From the NCBI GenBank assembly GCA_020855015.1, contig JAHKLP010000086.1, forward strand, positions 1 to 26,327: a DNA stretch of 26,327 bases. Reading direction: 5' to 3'. Source of the stretch: Methanobacterium sp. (GTDB lineage: Archaea; Methanobacteriota; Methanobacteria; Methanobacteriales; Methanobacteriaceae). Positions within the stretch are counted from its first letter, which is position 1; every line of letters begins with the position of its first letter. Positions 1 through 13,608 of this stretch are shown here, in pieces. The notes under the pieces were generated by a model, which saw only the letters and a program-made list of their open reading frames with translations, did not search any database and had not been told where the DNA came from. A program made the position numbers and the translations under genes.

Positions 1-16
1 AAAAGGAGATGAAAAT

Positions 17-1111
17 CTGTTTTTAGAAATCAAAGACTTGAGTGTGGATTTGAAAGATTTCCATTTACAAAAAATCAATTTACAAGTGAAAGAAGGAGAT
101 TACCACGTCTTAATAGGCCCCACTGGATCCGGTAAATCTGTGCTACTGGAAACCATTGCCGGTTTCTACAAACCATATAATGGACACGTCTTACTGGAAG
201 GACGGGACATTACCCATCTTAATCCTGAAGAACGTGGAGTAAGTATAGTATACCAGGACTACGTCCTGTTTCCACATATGAATGTTTTCGAAAACATAGC
301 ATACGGCCTTAAGAAAACTAATAAGTCTGATGAATCTCTCTTAGAGTCCAAAGTATATGAAATGGCTGAAAAACTCAACATTGATCATCTTCTTAAAAGG
401 GACACAACCACCCTTAGCGGGGGTGAAAAGCAAAGGACAGCTATAGCTCGTTCATTGATTGTTGAACCAAAATTGTTGTTGATGGATGAACCATTCAGTG
501 CCGTGGATGTTAACACCCACGCCTATCTCACCACCCTCATTAAAAATGTAATTGAAGAATACCAAACCACCTGCATACACGTGACCCATAACTTTAATGA
601 TGTCTACAACCTAGCTGAGCAAGTAGCTGTTATGAAGGATGGTAAAATTCTCCAGCAGGGAACCCTTCATGAAGTCTTTTCCAGACCAACTCATAACTTT
701 GTTGCTGATTTTGTGGGCGTACACAATGTTTTTCAGGGAGAAATCGTTGGACACGACAAATCGCTGCTCCAGATAGAAATAGACCCTGGAATCATAATTC
801 ACAGTTCAGACGAGTTTAAATATGATTCTGGAGATGTTATGGTCGCCATAAGGCCTGAAAACATAATATTCTCCAATGAGAAATTCGTTTCATCAGTAAG
901 AAACCAGTTACAAGGTGTTGTTAAGGATATGTTCGAAGTTGGACACACCGTCTGGATAGAAGTTCAGGTGGGAAATGTAAGATTTAGGGGCGTTTTAACA
1001 CCTAATTCTTGTGAATCATTGGGAATAGAAAGAGAAAAAGAAATTTATTTGAGTTTCAAATCTTTAAATGTTAATTTGATGGAGTGTCATGATTCTTACC
1101 ACTCCATCTAA
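17..1111 (+). CDS. wtpC: Molybdate/tungstate ABC transporter, ATP-binding protein (WtpC/ModC type)
   Basis: Cytoplasmic ATPase that powers import of tungstate/molybdate. Numbering from the start chosen here: Walker A GPTGSGKS at about 34-41, signature LSGGEKQR at about 133-140, Walker B LLLMDEP at about 153-159 and the H-loop His in HVTHN at about 191. The region after about 240 resembles the oxyanion-binding TOBE/MOP fold of ModC/WtpC. Start: the frame is open to the window edge. A GGAG at 5-8 lies 8 bases before a CTG at 17, which gives an N-terminus like the family's usual MFLEIKDLSV. The first conventional start, TTG at 38, would cut into the first strand of the nucleotide-binding domain. 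A TGA at 10-12 may end an upstream permease gene. The neighbouring Fwd, ModE, MobB and MoaA genes support a W/Mo role. Sulfate or another anion is less likely; which oxyanion is carried cannot be read. Confidence 0.85.
   Translation: MFLEIKDLSVDLKDFHLQKINLQVKEGDYHVLIGPTGSGKSVLLETIAGFYKPYNGHVLLEGRDITHLNPEERGVSIVYQDYVLFPHMNVFENIAYGLKKTNKSDESLLESKVYEMAEKLNIDHLLKRDTTTLSGGEKQRTAIARSLIVEPKLLLMDEPFSAVDVNTHAYLTTLIKNVIEEYQTTCIHVTHNFNDVYNLAEQVAVMKDGKILQQGTLHEVFSRPTHNFVADFVGVHNVFQGEIVGHDKSLLQIEIDPGIIIHSSDEFKYDSGDVMVAIRPENIIFSNEKFVSSVRNQLQGVVKDMFEVGHTVWIEVQVGNVRFRGVLTPNSCESLGIEREKEIYLSFKSLNVNLMECHDSYHSI
1078..1108 (+). terminator. Stem-loop overlapping the end of wtpC
   Basis: A perfect 9-bp inverted repeat, GATGGAGTG at 1078-1086 and CACTCCATC at 1100-1108, has a 13-base loop and abuts the TAA stop at 1109-1111. 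An AT-rich stretch with short T runs follows. It probably ends or stabilises the wtpC mRNA, which converges on the small genes to the right. The repeat is seen directly; the role is inferred. Confidence 0.5.
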
Positions 1112-1143
1112 ATAATTTTCTTAACACAAAAATGTATTTATTC

Positions 1144-1455
1144 TTATTCTTCTTCACAAGTGTCGATAGCGATTAAAACCTCTTCACCATCTTTTGGGCA
1201 GTGTCTTACCTCTATTAGATCGTATTTTATTTCTTCAAGGTCGATGTCGACGGTGCTATGGATAGTATCTCCATCAAGGTGAACCATCACGGTACAGCTC
1301 TTTCTTCCACCTTTGAGCACACAGGTTTCAACATTAATAACCTCGCCCGGAGTGAAAACCCGATTGTAAGACATTTCAACCTTATCAAATGGTTTTACGT
1401 TCTTTTTAACGTATTCAATCGCTTCCTCACAATCCATAGTCACTTCTTTCGCCAT
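1144..1455 (-). CDS. Small acidic protein of unknown function, paralogue of its upstream neighbour
   Basis: Not recognised as a named family. The product is about 103 aa, acidic, without signal peptide or membrane segment, so probably a cytoplasmic beta-rich protein. It aligns along its whole length with the product of 1491-1784: both share [18 protein letters not shown], then SYNR(V/I)(F/Y)(T/A)PGEV, then DLIE(V/I)RH near the C-terminus. It has extra cysteines (C-x-V-L-K-G-G-R-K-S-C in the middle, one near the end) that the paralogue lacks. Start: ATG at 1455 has GGGTG five bases upstream; a TTG at 1467 in the same frame has no better site. It lies 35 bp downstream of its paralogue and about 0.4 kb after fwdC, in the same direction, which suggests but does not prove a link to formylmethanofuran dehydrogenase. 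Confidence 0.75.
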   Translation of the reverse strand: MAKEVTMDCEEAIEYVKKNVKPFDKVEMSYNRVFTPGEVINVETCVLKGGRKSCTVMVHLDGDTIHSTVDIDLEEIKYDLIEVRHCPKDGEEVLIAIDTCEEE

Positions 1456-1490
1456 TGTAACACCCAAATATACATTAATATACTTTTTAA

Positions 1491-1784
1491 TTAATCTTCC
1501 ACCACGATAACCTTCAACTCGTCCCCCTGAGTATGTCTTATCTCAATCAGGTCATCTATAATGGAATTCATGTTTATTTTGACTGTTTGATTAACCAGTT
1601 CTCCAGTCAAATGCAACGTGATCTCCAGGTATTCCTCACCGAATTCTTCCTCCATTTCAAGTCCTAAAACTTCTCCAGGAGCATAAATACGGTTATAAGA
1701 GATTTCGAGAGTATCGTGCATTGCAACGTTGTCTTTGATATATTCTATAGTTTCATCGGGCTTTAGAATTATTTCTTCTTCCAT
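1491..1784 (-). CDS. Small acidic protein of unknown function, first of a tandem paralogous pair
   Basis: About 97 aa, strongly acidic, no cysteine, no signal peptide or transmembrane segment. It shares the [11 protein letters not shown] core and DLIEIRH tail with the product of 1144-1455, so the two arose by tandem duplication. The start is taken at the ATG at 1784 (MEEEIILK), preceded by a GTGAT-like site. A longer in-frame start at 1811 would add nine residues that the paralogue does not match. It follows fwdC after a gap holding T-rich repeats and short palindromes, so it may have its own promoter or be read through from the fwd operon. No function can be assigned. Confidence 0.75.
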   Translation of the reverse strand: MEEEIILKPDETIEYIKDNVAMHDTLEISYNRIYAPGEVLGLEMEEEFGEEYLEITLHLTGELVNQTVKINMNSIIDDLIEIRHTQGDELKVIVVED

Positions 1785-1788
1785 AAAA

Positions 1789-1811
1789 ATCACGTGATAG
1801 GTTATTATCAC
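1789..1811. promoter_or_regulatory. Overlapping palindromes at the start of the small paralogous gene
   Basis: ATCACGTGAT (1789-1798) is a perfect 10-bp palindrome five bases upstream of the ATG at 1784. It overlaps the inverted repeat GTGATA-N6-TATCAC (1794-1811). Their position at the 5' end of the pair of small genes would suit a repressor site, but in AT-rich DNA short palindromes also arise by chance. Regulator unknown. Confidence 0.3.
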
Positions 1812-1815
1812 TTAC

Positions 1816-1866
1816 AATGTTTAAAAAAATTTGGGTGATAATAAAAATGTTTAAAAAAAAATGGGT
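1816..1866 (-). terminator. Tandem 21-base repeats with oligo-T tracts after fwdC
   Basis: Two 21-base direct repeats (1816-1836 and 1846-1866) differ at two positions and are nine bases apart. On the transcribed (-) strand they read as T7 and T9 tracts 11 to 60 bases past the fwdC stop. Oligo-T tracts without a stem are typical archaeal intrinsic terminators, so this is a likely end, perhaps a leaky one, of the fwd transcript. Confidence 0.55.
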
Positions 1867-1876
1867 AAAACAGAGA

Positions 1877-2686
<810 letters not shown>

Positions 2687-2700
2687 TCTTAATACCCCCT

Positions 2701-4410
<1,710 letters not shown>

Positions 4411-4419
4411 GATATCACC

Positions 4420-6320
<1,901 letters not shown>

Positions 6321-6322
6321 TT

Positions 6323-6560
<238 letters not shown>

Positions 6561-6575
6561 AATATATCACCAAAA

Positions 6576-7634
<1,059 letters not shown>

Positions 7635-7725
7635 TTTTTACCTCCATATTTCTATTGAGTAGTAGGAACTAACTCCATTAAAGGAATTAATTACTAAATC
7701 AAGACACGCACAGCACCAATATGAG

Positions 7726-7760
7726 TCTATAAAGATTTATCCTGAATTGTTGATAATTCA
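7726..7760 (-). promoter_or_regulatory. Candidate fwd operon promoter with adjacent inverted repeat
   Basis: On the (-) strand a TATA-like CTTTATAGA (7726-7734) would place the start near 7705, giving a leader of about 70 bases before fwdF. Directly upstream, covering the BRE position, is the inverted repeat TGAATT-N6-AATTCA (7743-7760). The repeat is exact; its use as an operator is inferred from position. Confidence 0.4.
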
Positions 7761-7833
7761 AAAGCTCTGTCATATTACATTTATTGCTGTTTTCAATGGA
7801 ATTTTTCCTTGAAAATCTATAGTTGGCACTAAG

Positions 7834-7848
7834 TGTGTTGATTACACA
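7834..7848. promoter_or_regulatory. Palindrome TGTGT-N5-ACACA, fwdF-modE spacer, site 1
   Basis: TGTGTTGATTACACA is an inverted repeat with five-base arms. On the (-) strand a TATA-like TATAAATATATTA (7858-7870) lies just upstream, so a start near 7840 would fall inside the palindrome, as expected for a repressor site. A second copy is at 7910-7926. Confidence 0.45.
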
Positions 7849-7909
7849 TAAATCATCTAATATATTTATACATTCCTACTAGGACCAATCCGACATCTTT
7901 ATATACAGG

Positions 7910-7926
7910 TGTGTATTAATTACACA
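7910..7926. promoter_or_regulatory. Palindrome TGTGTA-N5-TACACA, fwdF-modE spacer, site 2
   Basis: TGTGTATTAATTACACA has six-base arms around five bases and shares its half-sites with site 1, 62 bases away. It directly follows a TATA-like CTTTATATA (7897-7905, readable on both strands). Two copies of one half-site pair in the spacer between fwdF and modE suggest binding of a shared regulator, possibly the ModE-like protein itself. Confidence 0.45.
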
Positions 7927-8171
7927 TATTTATGGGATTTATTGGACATAAATTAAGCTTTAATACTATCCATACGCTTTATTAAAAGTTCTAAAATTAT
8001 GACGATGAGACTTGAAAATAGTGATGCAAAAACACCACCCTAATATCAATGGATTAAAAAAAAAGTTAATCTTCCTAACATTTCTCTAAGTTAAACATAA
8101 TATCAAGATAGTTTAATAAAAAATGTTTCCGATAAAAAGAGCATGTCAACATATGTAATAGATATAATAAG

Positions 8172-8183
8172 TTTGTTAACAAA
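8172..8183. promoter_or_regulatory. 12-bp perfect palindrome upstream of modE
   Basis: TTTGTTAACAAA lies 21 bases before the modE ATG, where a bound protein would block initiation; a possible autoregulatory site. It differs from the TGTGT/ACACA palindromes further left. Confidence 0.3.
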
Positions 8184-8204
8184 ATAAATTTAGGGTGCGT
8201 ATAT

Positions 8205-8897
8205 ATGAATAGTTCAAAAGATGGGCCACAATACAGATTAAACTTGGATGATAAGATAATATTACTAAATAAAAAGAAATTCGAACTTTTAAAGTATATT
8301 GATGAATGTGGATCCATAACACTAGCTTCTAAAAACGCACAAATACCCTATCGCAGCGCCCTCAAATACATTGAAAACTTAGAAAATGATCTTAATAAAA
8401 CAGTAGTTTCAACCAAAAGAGGCGGAAAAGGAGGCGGTGGCGGAAGTACATTAACAGACGAAGGTAGAAAAGTATTAAGAGAATATCGCAAAGTTGATAG
8501 TATCCTTAAAATGCATGCCGATGTTAATGAGATTGAAGGCGAAATTTCGGATATTGACGCCGAAAATAGAATTGCCAACATTTATCTAAATGGAAATAAA
8601 GTTATTCTCCCCTTAAGAGGTAATTTCAGTATCGGAGACAAAGTACTGGTTTTAATCAGCCCCGATGATATATTTGTAATGTTAGAACCCCAGGAATCAA
8701 GCGTCCGTAACATCTTTCCAGGTAAGATTACCCGCATGGAATTGAAAGACAACCTTATCCGGTTGAATGTAGATTTGGGTGAGACCAGTCTATTTGTAGA
8801 TATAACTGAATATGCCCGGGAACAGTTGAATTTAAACCTTGGGAAAGAAATATTCATAGGGTTTAAAGCAGCAGCCATTGCAATGGTAAAAGTTTGA
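8205..8897 (+). CDS. modE: ModE-type molybdate/tungstate-responsive transcriptional regulator
   Basis: Cytoplasmic DNA-binding sensor of Mo/W oxyanions. The 230-aa product has a winged HTH at about 24-95 ([20 protein letters not shown], then [16 protein letters not shown], then a wing with [17 protein letters not shown]), the ModE N-terminal pattern. Two TOBE/MOP-like units follow, about 108-162 and 166-230 ([12 protein letters not shown]...[11 protein letters not shown]), the arrangement that binds oxyanions in ModE dimers. The length is slightly below that of E. coli ModE. ATG at 8205 with AGGGTG eight bases upstream. It is divergent from the fwd operon and precedes pterin cofactor genes, so it probably controls Fwd expression, oxyanion uptake or itself. 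Whether it senses W, Mo or both cannot be told. Confidence 0.9.
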   Translation: MNSSKDGPQYRLNLDDKIILLNKKKFELLKYIDECGSITLASKNAQIPYRSALKYIENLENDLNKTVVSTKRGGKGGGGGSTLTDEGRKVLREYRKVDSILKMHADVNEIEGEISDIDAENRIANIYLNGNKVILPLRGNFSIGDKVLVLISPDDIFVMLEPQESSVRNIFPGKITRMELKDNLIRLNVDLGETSLFVDITEYAREQLNLNLGKEIFIGFKAAAIAMVKV

Positions 8898-8901
8898 TTA
8901 A

Positions 8902-8909
8902 TTTTTTTT
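8902..8909 (+). terminator. Oligo-T terminator after modE
   Basis: A run of eight T begins five bases after the modE stop, in a spacer of 215 bp before mobB. Oligo-T alone can terminate archaeal RNA polymerase, so mobB probably has its own promoter in the remaining AT-rich spacer. Confidence 0.5.
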
Positions 8910-9112
8910 AAAAATCCTCTTAGAATTATTTACTACACAAAATTTAAAAAACTAGAAATTAACATTTGACTACTAATAGACCAACTAAAATAATTATGTT
9001 CATTTCGTTGTATTTTAACACCAATAGTATCCAAATTATGTTAAAGATGTAGAAATATTCTCAATTATGCTAAAAGCTAAATAAAAACCATCTTAATAAA
9101 AAAGGCGGAATC

Positions 9113-9817
<705 letters not shown>

Positions 9818-9863
9818 ATACCTCAAACAATGAACATTAAATCTTGACTATGGTTGAACCTTT

Positions 9864-10796
9864 ATGACTGAATTAAAGACTGATAATTTCAACAGGCCGA
9901 TTATCTCCCTCCGCATATCCATAACCAATCGCTGCAATATTAACTGCTTTTACTGCCATCACGATGGCATAATTCCCCAGAAATATGAGATGAACTCCCC
10001 TGAAATAGAAAGAATCTGCTTAATCGCCAAAAATATTGGAATAAAAAAAATCAGACTATCAGGAGGAGAACCACTCATTAGAGAAGATATTATTGACATT
10101 GTAAGAAGGATATCAGAAATAGGATTCCAAGATGTTTCTCTAACCACTAATGGCATATTACTGGAGAAATATGCTCTTCCACTTAAAAATGTGGGTTTGA
10201 ACAGAGTTAATGTAAGTTTTGACACCCTAAATCCACAGACTTATCAATTCATAACCAAAAGTAACTACATTGACCAGGTGAAAAGAGGAATAAAAAAGGC
10301 AGTGGAAGTTGGACTGTACCCAGTTAAGGTTAATATGGTGTTGATGAAAGGTTTGAACCATGATGAAATATGGGATATGTTCCATTTTTGCAAGGAAAAT
10401 GGAGTTATTCTACAAATTATTGAGCTTTTAAAAACTGAAAGCTGCCCTGATACTGATTTTTTCGATGAATACTATTATGATATGAAGATCATAGAAGAAG
10501 AACTTAAGGAAAAAGCAAGTGACATTAAGACGCGTGCTTTCATGCAAGATAGGAAAAAGTACTTCCTGGAAGGAGGGGAGATCGAAGTAGTGCGTCCAAT
10601 GGACAATACTGAATTCTGTAAAAACTGCACCCGACTCAGAATAACCCCTGATGGGAAACTTAAACCATGTTTACTTAGAAATGACAATCTTGTAGACCTA
10701 ATAAATCCCATGAGGAATGGTTCATCTGACATGGAACTGCAAGATCTATTTTTAGATGCAATCAATAATAGAGAACCCTATTATGGTGGTTGTTGA
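9864..10796 (+). CDS. moaA: GTP 3',8-cyclase, molybdenum cofactor biosynthesis protein A
   Basis: Radical SAM enzyme that starts molybdopterin synthesis by rearranging GTP to 3',8-cyclo-7,8-dihydro-GTP. The radical SAM cluster motif C24-x3-C28-x2-C31 (CNINCFYC) follows RISITNR. LSGGEP matches the SAM-binding glycine motif. The second, GTP-binding cluster motif is C252-x2-C255-x13-C269 in [20 protein letters not shown]. The product has 310 aa, normal for archaeal MoaA. The C-terminus ends GGC rather than the GG usual for the functionally important MoaA tail. The upstream ribosome binding site is weak (GGTTGA). It is the last gene of the rightward modE-mobB-moaA stretch and converges on fdhA. 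Confidence 0.93.
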   Translation: MTELKTDNFNRPIISLRISITNRCNINCFYCHHDGIIPQKYEMNSPEIERICLIAKNIGIKKIRLSGGEPLIREDIIDIVRRISEIGFQDVSLTTNGILLEKYALPLKNVGLNRVNVSFDTLNPQTYQFITKSNYIDQVKRGIKKAVEVGLYPVKVNMVLMKGLNHDEIWDMFHFCKENGVILQIIELLKTESCPDTDFFDEYYYDMKIIEEELKEKASDIKTRAFMQDRKKYFLEGGEIEVVRPMDNTEFCKNCTRLRITPDGKLKPCLLRNDNLVDLINPMRNGSSDMELQDLFLDAINNREPYYGGC

Positions 10797-10808
10797 TTAA
10801 ATAAGAAA

Positions 10809-10815
10809 TTTTTTT
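10809..10815 (+). terminator. Oligo-T terminator after moaA
   Basis: A run of seven T starts 13 bases past the moaA stop, in the 47-base gap between the convergent moaA and fdhA genes; a likely end for the moaA transcript. Confidence 0.45.
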
Positions 10816-10843
10816 AAGGACTCTCCTCAAATTTTCTTATAGG

Positions 10844-13522
10844 CTATTCTGTGCATTTTTCAAGTCTCACTGCACAATACTTGAATTCAGGAGTTTTTGT
10901 AACTGGATCACAGGCCGGACTGGTTATCAGGTTGGTCTTGGTTTCAGGAGAATGGAATGCCATGAACACCAAGCCTTTAGGTGATCTATCCGTTATTAGA
11001 ACTGGAGATTTTATTCTTCCCCTGCGAGAAACCACCCATACCCAGTCACCATCATTTAATCCAAGTTTTTCAGCATCTTCAGGACATATTTCCACTGGAT
11101 CATGATCATAAAGTTCTTTCAGCCCCCCATTTGCACCAGTCATAGTACCGGTGTGATAATGGAAAATTCTACGACCGGTAGTGAGTACCAGAGGGTATTC
11201 TTCATCTGGTAATTCAGCTGGCTGCCTGTAAGTTAATGGAATGAACTTTGCTTTACCGTTTTCAGTGGCAAAATGTTCCTTATGAAGAATTGCTGTTCCT
11301 TTGTGTTCTTCATGATAACATGGCCACTGTTTACTGTCTTCTTCAAGACAGGAGTAGTACATTCCCCCATATATTGGGGCTAGACCTGCTATTTCTGCAG
11401 CCACATCCTCAGAACTTTCATAATCAAAGCCTTCTATTCCCATTTTTTGAGCTATTTCTGCGATTATTTGCCAGTCTGGTTTGGAATCACCAACTGGTTT
11501 TATGGCCTGCCTCACTCTTTGAACTCTTCGGTCAGCATTGGCAAAAGTACCATCTTTCTCAGCAAAAGAAGCAGCTGGCAGGACCAGATCCGCCCTGAGA
11601 GCAGTTTCTGTCATAAAGAGATCCTGCACAATTAAAAATTCAGTTGATTCCAAAGCACGGATGATATTTAAAGAATCTGGTTCAGAAAGGGCGGGGTTCT
11701 CACCCATAATGTACATGGCCTTTATTCTGCCTTTTCGGGCAGCTTCCATCATTTCAGGCATCTTCAATCCCACTTTAGGGCTGAGTTCAGAATTCCATGC
11801 TTTCTCAAATTTCTGGTGTACGTCATGGTTTAGAACCTTCTGGTAACCAGGATATGAGTCGGGTAAACATCCCATATCACAAGATCCCTGGACATTGTTC
11901 TGTCCCCTGATAGGATTAACCCCAGAATATGGTTTACCAAAGTTTCCAGTTAACAAAGCCAGGTTAGACAGTGCAAAAACATTATCAGTACCATGGGAGT
12001 GTTCAGTTATTCCCAATGAATAAAATATGGCTGCGGGTTCTGTTGTGGCATATAATCGTGCTGCTTCAGCTATTTTATCCATACTCACACCAGTTATTTC
12101 TTCCACAGTTTTCGGGTCGAATTCATCCAGAGATTCCAGCAATGCATCAAAGTTCTCACAACGTTCCTGGATGAATTTTTGGTCCACGAGATCTTCATGA
12201 ATAATGACTCTAATCATACCCATTATCAGTGCCACATCAGTTCCAGGGTTATGACGGATGGTTATTTCTGCATGCCGAGCAATATCAATGTCCCTGGGAT
12301 CAGCGACAATTATTTTAGCCCCGTTTCTAACTGCATCCATTATTCTCATACTTAAAACTGGGTAACTATCAGTGGGGTTGGTACCTATTAAGAAGAGACA
12401 TTTAGCATGTGGTATTTCATCTATTGAGTTGCTCATAGCCCCACTTCCCAGACTTTCAGCCAGGGCTGCTACTGAAGGGGCGTGACATGAGCGGGCTGAG
12501 TTATCAACATTATTTGTTCCCATTGCCAGCCTGGTGAATTTTTGAAGTAGATAATTTTCCTCATTAGTGCATCGGGCTGAAGATATGGCTGCAAATGAGT
12601 CCCCTTTATAATTGGAAAGTTTACTTCCGGCAAATTCCAGAGCTTCATCCCATTCTAACTCCTTAAAATGCCCATCCTTTTTTATAAGGGGTTTGGTTAA
12701 TCTATCAGGATGATTTACAAAATTAAATCCATATCTTCCTTTCACACAGAGATTGCCCTTGCTAAGGGGGTGTTCTGGATCTCCTCTAGCACTTATTATT
12801 TTTTCACCCCTAACACCCAAGTATAGTCCACATCCAACTCCACAGTATGTGCAGGTGGTTTTTACTTCTCTTGAGGGTTTTTGATTTTCTTTAGGAACCA
12901 GAGCCCCGACTGGGCAAGCTACTACGCATTCTCCACATGATACGCAGGTTGATTCTTTGATTGGCCCATCCATTAAGGTGGTGATTCGGGTTTCATATCC
13001 TCTGAAACCGAAATCTATGGCACTGACCCCTAAACGATCCCGGCATGTTCTTACACATATGCCGCACAAGATGCATTTCTTTAAATCTCGTTTAAAAAAG
13101 GGGTTTGATTCATCGGCAGGCACTTCTAGGAGTGAATGTCTTAGATCTGTGATATTTTCAATTTCAATTCCAAAAAAGGATGCTATTTCCTGTAATTTAC
13201 ACTGGTTGTTCTGGGCACAGGTAAGGCATTCTGATTCGTGGTTGGCAATAAGTAGTCGTGCCACCATTTCTCGAGAACTTTCAACACGTTTACTGGTAGT
13301 TGATATTTTCATTCCTTCTTTTACAAGGGTTTCACAAGACGTGACCAGGCGTCCGTCTTCATTTTCAACCAAACACAACCTACAGGCACCCATAGGTTTT
13401 AGATCGGGATGATAACAAAGGTTAGGAATATATATTCCATTCTTGGTGGCAGCCTGGAGAATTGTTTCTCCCTTTTGGGCTTTTACCTGTATCCCATCAA
13501 TAGTGAATTTTATTTCATCCAT
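10844..13522 (-). CDS. fdhA: Formate dehydrogenase alpha subunit with NuoG-like N-terminus (Cys form)
   Basis: Molybdopterin formate dehydrogenase, 892 aa. Cofactor sites in order: [2Fe-2S] at C36, C47, C50, C63; the His-Cys3 [4Fe-4S] at H95, C99, C102, C108; two ferredoxin-type [4Fe-4S] at C150, C153, C156, C160 and C193, C196, C199, C203; the catalytic-domain [4Fe-4S] at C224, C227, C231, C259; then the bis-pterin catalytic domain with C346-H347 (SARSCHAPS), matching the metal-ligand Cys/Sec and adjacent His of formate dehydrogenases, and a C-terminal pterin dinucleotide-binding domain. The N-terminal third matches NAD-linked and bifurcating formate dehydrogenases rather than the shorter F420-linked FdhA of most methanogens. 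ATG at 13522. The NuoF-like gene 86 bases upstream is the probable electron partner. Substrate is inferred from family and the nearby fdhD. Confidence 0.88.
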   Translation of the reverse strand: MDEIKFTIDGIQVKAQKGETILQAATKNGIYIPNLCYHPDLKPMGACRLCLVENEDGRLVTSCETLVKEGMKISTTSKRVESSREMVARLLIANHESECLTCAQNNQCKLQEIASFFGIEIENITDLRHSLLEVPADESNPFFKRDLKKCILCGICVRTCRDRLGVSAIDFGFRGYETRITTLMDGPIKESTCVSCGECVVACPVGALVPKENQKPSREVKTTCTYCGVGCGLYLGVRGEKIISARGDPEHPLSKGNLCVKGRYGFNFVNHPDRLTKPLIKKDGHFKELEWDEALEFAGSKLSNYKGDSFAAISSARCTNEENYLLQKFTRLAMGTNNVDNSARSCHAPSVAALAESLGSGAMSNSIDEIPHAKCLFLIGTNPTDSYPVLSMRIMDAVRNGAKIIVADPRDIDIARHAEITIRHNPGTDVALIMGMIRVIIHEDLVDQKFIQERCENFDALLESLDEFDPKTVEEITGVSMDKIAEAARLYATTEPAAIFYSLGITEHSHGTDNVFALSNLALLTGNFGKPYSGVNPIRGQNNVQGSCDMGCLPDSYPGYQKVLNHDVHQKFEKAWNSELSPKVGLKMPEMMEAARKGRIKAMYIMGENPALSEPDSLNIIRALESTEFLIVQDLFMTETALRADLVLPAASFAEKDGTFANADRRVQRVRQAIKPVGDSKPDWQIIAEIAQKMGIEGFDYESSEDVAAEIAGLAPIYGGMYYSCLEEDSKQWPCYHEEHKGTAILHKEHFATENGKAKFIPLTYRQPAELPDEEYPLVLTTGRRIFHYHTGTMTGANGGLKELYDHDPVEICPEDAEKLGLNDGDWVWVVSRRGRIKSPVLITDRSPKGLVFMAFHSPETKTNLITSPACDPVTKTPEFKYCAVRLEKCTE

Positions 13523-13608
13523 TAAAATGCCTCTAAACTAATATTTTACGTTTTATTATAGTATAATTGATAATTTCTCGATTTAATAATTATAAGTGGT
13601 TAATTTCT

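Larger units (their letters stand above)
7635..8204. other. 570-bp regulatory spacer between fwdF and modE
   Basis: No convincing gene. The AT-rich spacer holds the fwdF ribosome binding site at its left end, a candidate fwd promoter with inverted repeat (7726-7760), two TGTGT/ACACA palindromes (7834-7848, 7910-7926), two further TATA-like stretches (7858-7870, 7897-7906), a run of nine A (8056-8064), and the palindrome at 8172-8183 ahead of modE. An open frame on the (-) strand at 8075-8317 overlaps the modE start antisense and shows no family features. Confidence 0.6.

Noticed and set aside
8075..8317. Open frame on the (-) strand opposite the modE start
   Set aside because: It overlaps the modE 5' end antisense, is low in complexity with AT-rich codons, lacks a ribosome binding site and resembles no family.
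12480..12500. Selenocysteine (in-frame TGA) in the formate dehydrogenase active site
   Set aside because: The codon at the metal ligand is a cysteine codon, and FwdB and the UGSC-family protein likewise have cysteine; there is no interrupted frame.
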